DNA of 64,000 nucleotides from NCBI GenBank assembly GCA_964576515.1, contig CAZNUW010000012.1:1-64000 (forward strand), read 5' to 3'. Both the position numbers and the translations under genes were made by a program. Positions 8,225 through 16,241 of the stretch are shown here, piece by piece. The notes under the pieces were generated by a model. The model was not told where the DNA came from and made no database searches. It saw only the letters and a program-made list of their open reading frames with translations. Positions within the stretch are counted from its first letter, which is position 1. Every line of letters starts with the position of its first letter. This DNA comes from SHVO01 sp964576515. GTDB lineage: Bacteria; Pseudomonadota; Alphaproteobacteria; Rhodospirillales; Rhodospirillaceae.

Positions 8225-8884
8225 ATGGCACGGACACCATCAGGTTCTGAGCGCGGCGAACGTCAGGGGCGGGGCGGCGAACGCGGTGAGCGCGGCGAGC
8301 GCGGCGGACGCCGTGAGCGCGGCGGAGATCGCGAAGGCGGCCGCGGCGGTCGCGAAGAGCGCGATGACGAGTTTGTCGATAAGCTGGTCCACATCAACCG
8401 CGTTGCCAAAGTCGTGAAGGGCGGTCGCCGTTTCGCGTTTGCGGCCCTCGTGGTCGTCGGCGACGCCAAGGGCAAGGTCGGTTACGGTTCGGGCAAGGCG
8501 CGCGAAGTGCCGGAAGCCATCCGTAAGGCGACGGACGCCGCCAAGCGCCACATGATCAAGATCCCGCTGCGCGAAGGCCGCACGCTGCATCACGACCTGT
8601 ACGGTCGCTTCGGCGCCGGCAAGGTGATCCTGCGCTCGGCTCCGGCCGGTACCGGCATCATCGCCGGCGGCCCGATGCGCGCCGTGTTTGAAACCATGGG
8701 CATCCAGGACATCGTGGCCAAGAGCGTCGGGTCCAACAACCCGCACAACATGGTGAAGGCGACCTTCACGGCCCTTCAGTCGATGACCAGCCCGCGTAAC
8801 GTGGCGGCCAAGCGCGGCAAGAAAGTTGCCGACATCATCGGTCGCCGCGAGGAAGCCGGTAAAGAAGTGGCGAAGGAAGCCTAA
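8225..8884 (+). CDS. rpsE: 30S ribosomal protein S5 with Arg/Gly/Glu-rich N-terminal extension
   Basis: S5 contributes to decoding accuracy and the mRNA entry tunnel. The conserved part starts near residue 50 (DEFVDKLVHINRVAKVVKGG) and includes FAALVVVGDAKGKVGYGSGK and PGGT-type motifs, ending in the usual place. At 219 aa it exceeds the ~165 aa E. coli form because of a low-complexity lead of GER/RGG repeats (residues ~8-45). The lead is in frame behind a good AAGGGAAATAAGAA ribosome-binding region. Such basic, disordered leads occur in some alphaproteobacterial S5 proteins; a specific role here is unknown. Confidence 0.96.
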   Translation: MARTPSGSERGERQGRGGERGERGERGGRRERGGDREGGRGGREERDDEFVDKLVHINRVAKVVKGGRRFAFAALVVVGDAKGKVGYGSGKAREVPEAIRKATDAAKRHMIKIPLREGRTLHHDLYGRFGAGKVILRSAPAGTGIIAGGPMRAVFETMGIQDIVAKSVGSNNPHNMVKATFTALQSMTSPRNVAAKRGKKVADIIGRREEAGKEVAKEA

Positions 8885-8886
8885 TC

Positions 8887-9078
8887 ATGGCCGAGAAGAA
8901 GAAGACCGTTACGGTCACCCAGATCCGCAGCGCCGCCGGCCGTTTCGCCGACCAGCGCCAGACGCTGATTGGCCTGCGTTTGAACAAGATCCGCCGTTCG
9001 TCGACCCTGGAAGACACCCCGGCGGTCCGCGGCATGATCAATAAGGTAAAACACCTGGTGCAGGTGGACGAAGGCTGA
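8887..9078 (+). CDS. rpmD: 50S ribosomal protein L30
   Basis: L30 (63 aa) is a small peripheral 50S protein. The sequence VTQIRSAAGRFADQRQTLIG then LRLNKIRRSSTLEDTPAVRG and MINKVKHLVQV matches the family over its whole length. It starts two bases after rpsE. A short Lys-rich lead (MAEKKKTV) precedes the fold. Confidence 0.97.
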   Translation: MAEKKKTVTVTQIRSAAGRFADQRQTLIGLRLNKIRRSSTLEDTPAVRGMINKVKHLVQVDEG

Positions 9079-9119
9079 TCGGCCTCCTATCTCAAGCCGG
9101 CGTCTAAAGGATAAGAACA

Positions 9120-9698
9120 ATGAAACTCAATCAATTGCGTAACCGCCCGGGTTCGACCCACCCGCGTAAGGTCCTCGGCCGTGGTATCGGCTCCGGCCTC
9201 GGCAAGACCTCTGGCCGCGGTGTGAAGGGTCAGAAGGCGCGTACCGGCGTGGCCATCAAAGGCTTCGAAGGTGGTCAGATGCCTCTGTTCCGCCGCATCC
9301 CGAAGCGCGGCTTCACCTCCTACGACACGTCGAAGTACGTGCCGGTCAACCTCGGCCGCATCCAAGCCGCGATCGACGCCGGCCGCCTCGACGCGAAGGC
9401 CACCATCACCATCGACAGCCTCGTGAAGGCGGGCGTCGTGCGCCGCGCGCATGACGGCATGCGCCTCCTCGGCGACGGTGAACTCAAGGCGAAGATCAAC
9501 GTCGAAGCCGTTTACGCCTCCGAAACCGCCCGTGCGGCGGTCGAGAAGGCCGGCGGTTCGGTGAAGATGACCCGCGCGGAGAAGGTTCCGGAAGACAAGA
9601 AGGTGCGCAAGCTTCCGAAGCGCGCTGACGCGAACCCGAAGGCGAAGAAGGGCGACAAGTCCGCCCGCGCCAAGAAAGCCGCCAAGGCGAAGAACTAA
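9120..9698 (+). CDS. rplO: 50S ribosomal protein L15 with basic C-terminal tail
   Basis: L15 is a late-assembly 50S protein. MKLNQLRNRPGSTHPRKVLG, GSGLGKTSGRGVKGQKAR and FEGGQMPLFRRIPKRGF (residues ~50-66) are diagnostic. At 192 aa it is longer than the ~145-160 aa norm because of a Lys/Ala-rich tail from about residue 152 (PKRADANPKAKKGDKSARAK...). The tail is in frame and ends at a clean TAA, so I treat it as genuine. Confidence 0.96.
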   Translation: MKLNQLRNRPGSTHPRKVLGRGIGSGLGKTSGRGVKGQKARTGVAIKGFEGGQMPLFRRIPKRGFTSYDTSKYVPVNLGRIQAAIDAGRLDAKATITIDSLVKAGVVRRAHDGMRLLGDGELKAKINVEAVYASETARAAVEKAGGSVKMTRAEKVPEDKKVRKLPKRADANPKAKKGDKSARAKKAAKAKN

Positions 9699-9708
9699 AG
9701 TGCCCGCG

Positions 9709-9736
9709 AAGGTGCGCCGGAACGCCGGCGCACCTT
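9709..9736 (+). other. Strong hairpin between rplO and secY
   Basis: A perfect 12-bp inverted repeat (AAGGTGCGCCGG / CCGGCGCACCTT) with a four-base loop AACG fills the 52-bp gap. No U-run follows, so it is not a classical terminator. It could attenuate, protect or pause the transcript before secY, but its function is inferred only. Confidence 0.75.
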
Positions 9737-9750
9737 AACCGGAGTTTGAG

Positions 9751-11133
9751 ATGGCATCTGCGGCTGACCAACTTGCTGCCAATATAAACCTGGGTGTCTT
9801 TTCCAAGGCGACCGAGCTCAAGCGGCGAATCTGGTTCGCCCTTGGAGCCTTGATCGTCTATCGCCTCGGCACGTTCATCACGCTGCCGGGCATCGACCCC
9901 ATCGCGATGCAGGACGTCATGCGCGCCCAGTCGGGCGGCGTGCTCGGCCTGTTCGACATGTTTGCCGGCGGTGCGTTGTCGCGCATGAGCATCTTCGCGC
10001 TCAACATCATGCCGTACATCTCGGCCGCGATTATCATCCAGTTGCTCGCCGCCATCAGCCCGACCCTCGAGAACCTCAAGAAAGAGGGTGTGACGGGCCG
10101 GATCAAGATGAACCAATACACCCGCTACCTGACCGTCGCCATTACGGCGCTTCAGGCGGTGGGGATCGCCACGGGCCTCCAGGGCTCGGTGGCGTCCAAC
10201 GGCTTGCCCGTTGTCACCAATCCCGGCGCGTTTTTCGTCGCCACCACCGTGATTACCCTTGTCGGCGGCACCATGTTCCTGGTGTGGCTCGGCGAACAGA
10301 TCAGTGAACGCGGCATCGGGCAGGGGATCTCGCTTCTGATTTTCGCGGGCATCGTCGCCGGTCTTCCGGGCGCGCTCGCCAGCACGCTTGAGCTGGGCCG
10401 CACCGGCGCCCTGTCGCCGTTCGTGATTGCGCTGCTCGGCGTCGGCGCCGTCGGCTTGATCGGGCTTGTGGTGTTCGTGGAACAGGCCCAGCGCCGCATC
10501 CTCGTCCAATACCCGAAGCGTCAGCAGGGCAATAAGGTGTTCGGCGGCGAAGCCTCGCACATCCCGTTGAAGCTCAACACGTCGGGCGTCATCCCGCCGA
10601 TCTTCGCGAGCTCGCTGCTCCTTCTGCCCCTGACCATCGCCGGATTCCAGGGCGGCACCATGATCGGGCCGGACGGCATGCCGATGGCGACCCCGGGCGG
10701 CGAAGGCTTCCTGAACACGCTCGGCGCGCTTCTGGGCCGCGGCCAGCCGCTGTACATGTTCCTTTACGCGATCTTCATCGTCTTCTTCGCGTTCTTCTAT
10801 ACCGCGGTGGTGTTCAACCCCAGCGATACGGCCGAGAACCTGCGCAAGTACGGCGGTTTCGTCCCGGGCATCCGCCCCGGCAAGAACACGGCCGACTATC
10901 TCGATTTCGTGCTGACCCGTCTCACGGTCATCGGCGGCATCTACCTGATCTTCGTGTGTCTGATCCCTGAGTACCTGGTGTCTCGGATGAGCACGCCTTT
11001 CGCGCTCGGCGGCACCAGCTTGATGATCGTGGTCAACGTGACCCTGAACACCATGCAACAGGTCCAGGCGCACCTTCTCGCGCACCAATATGAGGGCTTG
11101 CTGAAGAAGTCCCGTCTGCGCGGCAAGCGGTAA
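9751..11133 (+). CDS. secY: Preprotein translocase subunit SecY
   Basis: SecY (460 aa) is the channel of the SecYEG translocon in the inner membrane. Ten hydrophobic segments can be traced. The family motifs GIDP near residue 48, GALSRMSIFALNIMPYISAA (~72-91) and GGTSLMIVVNVTLNTMQQVQ near the end are present. It follows a GGAG ribosome-binding site after a strong hairpin. rpmJ (L36), which follows secY in E. coli, is absent; adk begins five bases after the stop. Confidence 0.98.
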   Translation: MASAADQLAANINLGVFSKATELKRRIWFALGALIVYRLGTFITLPGIDPIAMQDVMRAQSGGVLGLFDMFAGGALSRMSIFALNIMPYISAAIIIQLLAAISPTLENLKKEGVTGRIKMNQYTRYLTVAITALQAVGIATGLQGSVASNGLPVVTNPGAFFVATTVITLVGGTMFLVWLGEQISERGIGQGISLLIFAGIVAGLPGALASTLELGRTGALSPFVIALLGVGAVGLIGLVVFVEQAQRRILVQYPKRQQGNKVFGGEASHIPLKLNTSGVIPPIFASSLLLLPLTIAGFQGGTMIGPDGMPMATPGGEGFLNTLGALLGRGQPLYMFLYAIFIVFFAFFYTAVVFNPSDTAENLRKYGGFVPGIRPGKNTADYLDFVLTRLTVIGGIYLIFVCLIPEYLVSRMSTPFALGGTSLMIVVNVTLNTMQQVQAHLLAHQYEGLLKKSRLRGKR

Positions 11134-11138
11134 CGGCC

Positions 11139-11795
11139 ATGTCGGGCAAGCGTCTGATTCTGATGGGGCCGCCAGGGGGCGGTAAGGGAACCCAAGCCAA
11201 GCGCTTGCAGGACCGTTACGGCATCGTCCAGCTCTCGACCGGGGATATGCTCCGGGCGGCGGTGAAGGCGGGAACCCCGGTGGGGCTGCAGGCCAAGGCG
11301 GTCATGGACGCCGGGAAACTGGTGTCGGACGGCATTATGATCGATCTGATCTCCGAAAGGATCGATCAGCCCGATTGTAAGAACGGTTTTATCCTCGACG
11401 GCTTCCCGCGCACCATCGCGCAGGCGGAGGCGTTGGATAAGTTGTTGAAAGATAAAGGAATTAGTCTCGATAAGGTGATTGAGGTCGCGGTCCCGGACGA
11501 AAAGCTCATCGAACGGATCACCGGCCGCTTCACCTGCTCGAACTGCGGCGAGGGCTACCACGATAAGTTTAAGCAACCGAAACGCCCGGGGGTCTGTGAC
11601 GCCTGTGGCGGGACGAGCTTTACTCGCCGGGCGGATGATAAGGCCGAAACCGTGGGTGCACGGTTGAAAGCCTACCATGACCAGACGGCCCCCCTGATGC
11701 CCTACTATAAGGCGAAGGGGGCCCTGGAAGTAATCGACGGCGACCGGGATATGGACGTCGTTTCGCGTGACTTGGAGCGTGTTTTAGGAGCCTGA
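11139..11795 (+). CDS. adk: Adenylate kinase, zinc-finger (Cys4) LID type
   Basis: Adk interconverts ATP + AMP and 2 ADP. The P-loop GPPGGGKGTQAKRL is at residues ~9-22, LSTGDMLR and DGFPRTIAQA follow. The LID carries a CxxC-16-CxxC set (CSNCGEGYHDKF then CDACGG), the pattern that binds structural zinc in some bacteria and is absent from E. coli Adk. At 218 aa it is the long form. Its position between secY and rpsM is common in alphaproteobacteria. Only five bases separate it from secY. Confidence 0.97.
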   Translation: MSGKRLILMGPPGGGKGTQAKRLQDRYGIVQLSTGDMLRAAVKAGTPVGLQAKAVMDAGKLVSDGIMIDLISERIDQPDCKNGFILDGFPRTIAQAEALDKLLKDKGISLDKVIEVAVPDEKLIERITGRFTCSNCGEGYHDKFKQPKRPGVCDACGGTSFTRRADDKAETVGARLKAYHDQTAPLMPYYKAKGALEVIDGDRDMDVVSRDLERVLGA

Positions 11796-11803
11796 GCGGC
11801 GTG

Positions 11804-11831
11804 TTGACACCCGGGGGTAAGTGCATATAAT
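11804..11831 (+). promoter_or_regulatory. Consensus sigma-70 promoter for rpsM-rpsK-rpoA-rplQ
   Basis: A perfect -35 hexamer TTGACA (11804-11809) and a perfect -10 hexamer TATAAT (11826-11831) are 16 bp apart in the gap between adk and rpsM. Perfect matches are rare in such GC-rich DNA, and the placement fits an internal promoter boosting the alpha-operon part of the cluster. Transcription would start near 11838, leaving a leader of about 58 nt. Confidence 0.85.
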
Positions 11832-11895
11832 GCCCCGCTTTTCGGGTTGCGCGCGGCGCTCATAACATTTTGGAATATAAGAAGGAGTACGGGCT

Positions 11896-12273
11896 TTGGC
11901 GCGTATTGCTGGGGTTAACTTACCAACCAACAAGCGGGTCGTGATCGCCCTGCGTTACATTTTCGGCATCGGACCGTCCAATGCCGTGGACATCTGCGAA
12001 CGTGTCGGCATCGACGCGAAGCGCCGTGTCAACCAGTTGACGGAAGACGAGATCATCCGCATCCGCGACACCATCGACCGTGACTACACGGTGGAAGGCG
12101 ATTTGCGCCGCGAGCAGGCGATGAACATCAAGCGTCTGATGGATCTCGGCTGCTACAAGGGCCTGCGCCACCGCAAGGGCCTGCCGGTTCACGGTCAGCG
12201 CACGCACACCAACGCGCGCACCCGCAAGGGCCCGTCGAAGCCGATCGCCGGCAAGAAGAAAGTAACGAAGTAA
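11896..12273 (+). CDS. rpsM: 30S ribosomal protein S13 (TTG start)
   Basis: S13 (125 aa) is in the 30S head and forms bridges to the 50S. The first codon is TTG, reading MARIAGVNLPTNKRVVIALR, which is exactly where S13 proteins begin. A GAAGGAG at 11881-11887 is spaced correctly, so the rare start is well supported. Family motifs IFGIGPSNAVDICERVGI and RGLRHRKGLPVHGQRTHTNA-type end (here KGLRHRKGLPVHGQRTHTNA) are clear. It is preceded by its own consensus promoter. Confidence 0.97.
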   Translation: MARIAGVNLPTNKRVVIALRYIFGIGPSNAVDICERVGIDAKRRVNQLTEDEIIRIRDTIDRDYTVEGDLRREQAMNIKRLMDLGCYKGLRHRKGLPVHGQRTHTNARTRKGPSKPIAGKKKVTK

Positions 12274-12342
12274 TCAGGATGCGCTGATCGCGGCGCGCGA
12301 GCGCCGCGATTGCCGTTTGTACGGACAGAAGAAGACAAAGCC

Positions 12343-12759
12343 ATGGCCAAGCCAGAAACCGCTTCCACTGCCACCGCCGGTGTTCCGCGCGCCCGCAAGC
12401 GCGAACGCAAGAACATCAGCTCGGGCATCGCGCACGTCAACGCGAGCTTTAACAACACCATGATCACCATCTCCGACGTGCAGGGCAATACCATTGCTTG
12501 GTCGTCGGCCGGTGCGCAGGGTTTCAAGGGTTCGCGTAAGTCGACCCCGTACGCCGCGCAGGTTGCGGCTGAAATCTGCGGCCGCAAGGCCATGGAACAC
12601 GGCATGAAGGTGCTGTCGGTGTTTGTGAAGGGCCCGGGCACGGGTCGTGAATCCGCGCTGCGCGCGTTGCAAGCCGTCGGCTTCACCATCACGTCGATCC
12701 AGGACGTGACGCCGGTGCCGCACAACGGCTGCCGTCCGCGCAAGCGTCGCCGCGTCTAA
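12343..12759 (+). CDS. rpsK: 30S ribosomal protein S11
   Basis: S11 lies on the 30S platform near the Shine-Dalgarno duplex. I use ATG 12343 (MAKPETASTATAG), giving 138 aa. A TTG 11 codons upstream is open but has no ribosome-binding site and would add residues unlike the family. The core ISSGIAHVNASFNNTMITIS, GFKGSRKSTPYAAQ and DVTPVPHNGCRPRKRRRV is typical. Confidence 0.96.
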   Translation: MAKPETASTATAGVPRARKRERKNISSGIAHVNASFNNTMITISDVQGNTIAWSSAGAQGFKGSRKSTPYAAQVAAEICGRKAMEHGMKVLSVFVKGPGTGRESALRALQAVGFTITSIQDVTPVPHNGCRPRKRRRV

Positions 12760-12768
12760 AAGATTTTT

Positions 12769-12796
12769 CGCCGCCGGGAGTCTCCCACCGGCGGCG
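12769..12796 (+). other. Hairpin between rpsK and rpoA
   Basis: Nine-bp arms CGCCGCCGG (12769-12777) and CCGGCGGCG (12788-12796) flank a 10-base loop just after the rpsK stop. No U-run follows. It may be a processing or attenuation site within the alpha operon; function inferred. Confidence 0.55.
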
Positions 12797-12879
12797 TTGC
12801 ATTCGGGTTTCGCGCGCTCTTCGGGGCGCTGCGTTTCCCAAGTTCACAGCGGGATCAACCTCACGTGTGGAACTGAGCC

Positions 12880-13896
12880 GTGATTCAAAAAAATTGGCAA
12901 GAACTGATTAAACCGTCGAAACTGGCCATCGAAACGGGCGACGATCAACGTCGCATCGCGACCATCGTCGCGGAACCGCTCGAGCGCGGCTTCGGCGTCA
13001 CGCTCGGCAATGCGTTGCGTCGTGTGCTCCTGTCGTCCCTCCAGGGCGCCGCGGTCACCTCGATCCGCATCGACGGCGTGCTGCACGAGTTCTCGAGCGT
13101 CCCGGGCGTCCGCGAAGACGTGACCGACCTCATCCTCAACATCAAGCAACTCGCCCTCACCATGCACGGTGACGGCCCCAAGCGCATGACGCTGAAGGCC
13201 AAGGGGCCGGGCGAAGTGACCGCCAGCCAGATCCAAGCCACCGCCGATATCGAGATCATGAACCCCGATCTCGTGATCTGCCACCTCGACGACGGCGCGA
13301 ACCTCAACATCGAGCTGGAAGTCAACACGGGCAAGGGCTACGTCGCCGCGCACCTGAACCGCAAGGAAGACGATCCCATCGGCGTGATCCCGGTCGATTC
13401 GATCTTCTCGCCGGTCCGCCGCGTCTCCTACAAGGTCGACAACACCCGCGTCGGCCAGCAGACCGACTACGACAAGCTCTCGATGACTGTTGAAACCAAC
13501 GGCGCCGTGAAGCCGGAAGACGCCGTGGCCTTGGCCGCGCGCATCCTCCAGGACCAGCTCAAGCTTTTCATCAACTTCGAAGAGCCGCAGCATGCGATCG
13601 CCGAGCGTGTCGAAGACGAGCTGCCGTTCAACAAGAACCTCCTGCGCAAGGTGGACGAACTCGAACTCTCCGTGCGTTCGGCCAACTGCCTGAAGAACGA
13701 CAACATCATCTACATCGGCGACCTGGTGCAGAAGACGGAAGCGGAAATGCTCCGCACTCCGAACTTCGGCCGTAAGTCGCTCAACGAGATCAAGGAAGTC
13801 CTGGCGCAGATGGGTCTCCATCTGGGCATGGAAATCCCGAATTGGCCGCCCGAGAACATCGAAGAACTGGCCAAGAAGCTCGAAGAGCCGTTCTAG
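12880..13896 (+). CDS. rpoA: RNA polymerase alpha subunit (GTG start)
   Basis: RpoA (338 aa) is the assembly scaffold of RNA polymerase, and its C-terminal domain contacts UP elements and activators. It begins with GTG, reading MIQKNWQELIKPSKLAIETG, the normal start in this group. The N-terminal dimerisation domain (VTLGNALRRVLLSSLQGAAV near residues 45-64) and the alpha-CTD (LELSVRSANCLKNDNIIYIG at ~261-280, then RTPNFGRKSLNEIKEVL) are intact. Confidence 0.98.
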   Translation: MIQKNWQELIKPSKLAIETGDDQRRIATIVAEPLERGFGVTLGNALRRVLLSSLQGAAVTSIRIDGVLHEFSSVPGVREDVTDLILNIKQLALTMHGDGPKRMTLKAKGPGEVTASQIQATADIEIMNPDLVICHLDDGANLNIELEVNTGKGYVAAHLNRKEDDPIGVIPVDSIFSPVRRVSYKVDNTRVGQQTDYDKLSMTVETNGAVKPEDAVALAARILQDQLKLFINFEEPQHAIAERVEDELPFNKNLLRKVDELELSVRSANCLKNDNIIYIGDLVQKTEAEMLRTPNFGRKSLNEIKEVLAQMGLHLGMEIPNWPPENIEELAKKLEEPF

Positions 13897-13904
13897 AGAC
13901 GATA

Positions 13905-13994
13905 CCCCCACCCCAACCCCTCCCCACAAGGGGGAGGGGCTAAATAACCCTCCCCTTGACGGGGAGGGTGGCCGCGAAGCGGCCGGGTGGGGTG
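13905..13994. repeat. GC-rich multi-arm palindromic repeat (copy R1)
   Basis: The rpoA-rplQ gap holds nested inverted repeats: an outer CCCCACCCC/GGGTGGGG pair, an inner CCCTCCCC TTGAC GGGGAGGG, CCCCTCCCC ACAAG GGGGAGGGG and GGCCGCGAAGCGGCC. Together they could fold into a branched structure. Relatives are at 33656-33688, 48498-48532, 51822-51857 and 52238-52273, all between genes, so this looks like a dispersed REP-like family. Confidence 0.8.
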
Positions 13995-14116
13995 AGGAAG
14001 CGAACTGGGCCATATCGGCCCGCTCCCGTAAGTTCATGTCCCTTCACGGACGCGGCTTGGGGAATACACAATCGGCCTCGCGCGCGAGGCCACAAGGTGA
14101 AGGAAGGACTTAAGCT

Positions 14117-14545
14117 ATGCGTCATGGACTGAGCGGCCGTAAATTCAACCGTACCAAGGGCCACCGCCGCGCCCTGATGGCCAACCTGGCCAATGCGCTG
14201 CTCAAGCACGAGCAGATCACGACCACGCTCCCGAAGGCGAAAGACCTCCGCCCGTACGTCGAGCGTATGATCACCTTGGGTAAGCGCGGGACGCTCGCCT
14301 GCCGCCGTCTGGCGGCCGGCCGTCTGCGCGACGAAACCGTCGTGGCGAAGCTCTTCAACACGCTCGGTCCCCGTTACAAGGACCGCGCCGGCGGCTATAC
14401 CCGCGTGATCAAGGCGGGCTTCCGTCATGGTGACTCCGCTCCGATGGCCGTGATCGAGTTGGTCGATCGCGACGTCGACGCGAAGGGTCAGGACTCCGGT
14501 CCGCCGCAGAACGTCGCGACGGCGGCGGAAGATCAAGCGATCTAA
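14117..14545 (+). CDS. rplQ: 50S ribosomal protein L17
   Basis: L17 lies at the base of the 50S near the tunnel exit. MRHGLSGRKFNRTKGHRRAL at the start and KHEQITTTLPKAKDLRPYVE (residues ~32-51) are diagnostic. At 142 aa it is slightly longer than E. coli L17 at the C-terminus (AKGQDSGPPQNVATAAEDQA). A GAAGGA ribosome-binding site precedes it, and a terminator follows, closing the ribosomal cluster. Confidence 0.97.
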   Translation: MRHGLSGRKFNRTKGHRRALMANLANALLKHEQITTTLPKAKDLRPYVERMITLGKRGTLACRRLAAGRLRDETVVAKLFNTLGPRYKDRAGGYTRVIKAGFRHGDSAPMAVIELVDRDVDAKGQDSGPPQNVATAAEDQAI

Positions 14546-14566
14546 CCTCGCCCGCTTCCGACAGTT

Positions 14567-14609
14567 TGAACGGCAGCCCGGAAATCCCGAGGCTGCCGTT
14601 CTTGTTTTT
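14567..14609 (+). terminator. Rho-independent terminator after rplQ
   Basis: An 11-bp perfect stem (GAACGGCAGCC / GGCTGCCGTTC, arms 14567-14577 and 14591-14601) is followed by TTGTTTTT. It ends the S10-spc-alpha cluster. Confidence 0.9.
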
Positions 14610-14619
14610 GGGGTGGAGA

Positions 14620-14665
14620 GCGTCGTGCGAAAAAGTGGGAACCGGTTTTTCGCAAAAAACGACGC
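14620..14665. repeat. Alphaproteobacterial dispersed palindrome, core GTGGGAACCGG (copy 1)
   Basis: The arms GCGTCGT/ACGACGC and GCGAAAAA/TTTTTCGC enclose GTGGGAACCGG. A second copy with the same core but different outer arms is at 43233-43282. Palindromes with this core are widespread in alphaproteobacterial genomes (established knowledge, from memory). It lies between the rplQ terminator and the protease gene. Confidence 0.8.
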
Positions 14666-14804
14666 GACCAAAGAATAACCTGAGGCAAGTTGTCCGATTC
14701 CAAATTAGTGCAGCTTGCTCCAGGCGGGGGTGAAATCCGGTCAAAGGCGTCTTAAATTTGCCGGAGTTGGTTCTTAGCTTCATCAAATAACGGTTTGACC
14801 TTAA

Positions 14805-16241
14805 ATGATAAAATCTTTGTTCACGTTGAATATGAAGAAGCGTGCCGCCGCGCTCGGCCTGGCGACGGCGGCCCTCTTGGCGTCCCCTATGCCCGCGGCG
14901 GCGGCCGAGGCGGTCGTGCCGGCGTCCCGCCAGCAGGTGACGCTCACCTTCGCCCCCATCGTCAAGAAGGCTTCGCCGGCGGTCGTGAACATCTATACCC
15001 GCCGGGTTCTGAAGCAGCAGGTCTCCCCGCTCTTTAACGATCCGTTCTTCCGCCAGTTCTTCGGCGACCAGTTGGGCGCCGTACCCCGCGAGCGCGTGGA
15101 AAGCTCTCTCGGGTCGGGGGTGATCGTCCGGGGAACCGGGGTGGTCATCACCAACAACCATGTCATTGGCGAAGCCGACGAAATCACCGTCATCCTGAAC
15201 GACCGGCGCGAGTTCGAGGCCAAGGTGGTGGGCAAGGACCCCCGGTCCGATCTCGCGGTGCTCCAACTCCAGGACCTGAACGGCACGCTCCCGGCCCTCG
15301 ACCTTTCCGATTCCGACGACCTCGAGGTCGGCGATATGGTCCTGGCCATCGGCAATCCCTTCGGCGTCGGGCAGACCGTCACCTCGGGCATCATCTCGGC
15401 GCTGGCCCGCACCACGGTCGGCATCACGGATTTCCGCTCCTTCATTCAAACGGATGCGGCCGTGAACCCCGGCAATTCCGGCGGGGCGCTCATCACTTCT
15501 GACGGCCGCCTGGTCGGCATCAACACTGCCATCTATTCCCGTGATGGCGGTAGTAACGGCATTGGATTTGCTATTCCTGCCAATATGGTACGGACCGTTG
15601 TTGCGAGTATACTTAAAGAAGGGCGCGCGGTGCGCGCCTGGCTGGGCGCCAGCGGGAAGACCATCACGGCCGACCTTGCGCGCTCCTTATCCCTCCCGCG
15701 CCCGATGGGGGTGCTGGTCGAGCGGGTGACCTCCGGAAGCCCGGCGAGCCGTGGTGGTCTCAAGCCGGGCGACATCGTCCGGTCGGTCAACGGCCGGGAC
15801 GTCCAGGACCTGGAAGAACTCCGTTATATGATCGCGACCTTGCCCGTCGGCGGCACCGCCCGGATCGGGGTCCAGCGCGAGAGCGAAGAACTTGCTATTC
15901 AAATCTCGCTCCAGGCCCCGCCCAATACCCCGGCCCGACAGGAGACCCAGCTCTCCGGCCAGCAGCCGTTCTCGGGCGCGACCGTCGCGAACCTGAATCC
16001 GGCCCTGGCCGAGGAACTCGGCCGGGAGTACGAGGAGCCGGGTGTCATCATCCTCAGCCTCGGCGGCAACACCATTGCGGGTCGCTTGGGACTGCGGCCG
16101 GGGGACATGATCCTCGGGGTCAACGAAACGACGGTCGCCAGTGTGGCCGAGCTGCAGAAGGTGTTGGGCGCCCCGGCGCGGGGGTGGGCGGTCACCCTCA
16201 ATCGTGGCGGTCAGGTTCTGAAATTCCAGGTGGGCGGATGA
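14805..16241 (+). CDS. htrA: Periplasmic serine endoprotease, HtrA/DegP (Do) family
   Basis: This is a trypsin-like protease with two PDZ domains that degrades or refolds damaged periplasmic proteins. The signal peptide ends near ASPMPAAAA (residue ~36). The catalytic triad is seen in TNNHVIGEA (His), SDLAVLQL (Asp) and NPGNSGGALI (Ser). PDZ1 begins near SLPRPMGVLVERVTSGSPAS and PDZ2 near EPGVIILSLGG. An ATG at 14832 (MKKRAAALG) is an alternative start; neither has a strong ribosome-binding site. The stop overlaps the rarA start by four bases. Confidence 0.94.
   Translation: MIKSLFTLNMKKRAAALGLATAALLASPMPAAAAEAVVPASRQQVTLTFAPIVKKASPAVVNIYTRRVLKQQVSPLFNDPFFRQFFGDQLGAVPRERVESSLGSGVIVRGTGVVITNNHVIGEADEITVILNDRREFEAKVVGKDPRSDLAVLQLQDLNGTLPALDLSDSDDLEVGDMVLAIGNPFGVGQTVTSGIISALARTTVGITDFRSFIQTDAAVNPGNSGGALITSDGRLVGINTAIYSRDGGSNGIGFAIPANMVRTVVASILKEGRAVRAWLGASGKTITADLARSLSLPRPMGVLVERVTSGSPASRGGLKPGDIVRSVNGRDVQDLEELRYMIATLPVGGTARIGVQRESEELAIQISLQAPPNTPARQETQLSGQQPFSGATVANLNPALAEELGREYEEPGVIILSLGGNTIAGRLGLRPGDMILGVNETTVASVAELQKVLGAPARGWAVTLNRGGQVLKFQVGG

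Noticed and set aside
8280..8345. GER/RGG-coding repeats in rpsE as a possible minisatellite or CRISPR-like array
   Set aside because: The units are short, imperfect and codon-phased; they encode the S5 lead and have no spacer structure.
9496..11088. 530-codon minus-strand frame over secY
   Set aside because: Antisense shadow of secY; rich in Arg/His/Asp/Glu with no fold, typical of GC-skewed complement.
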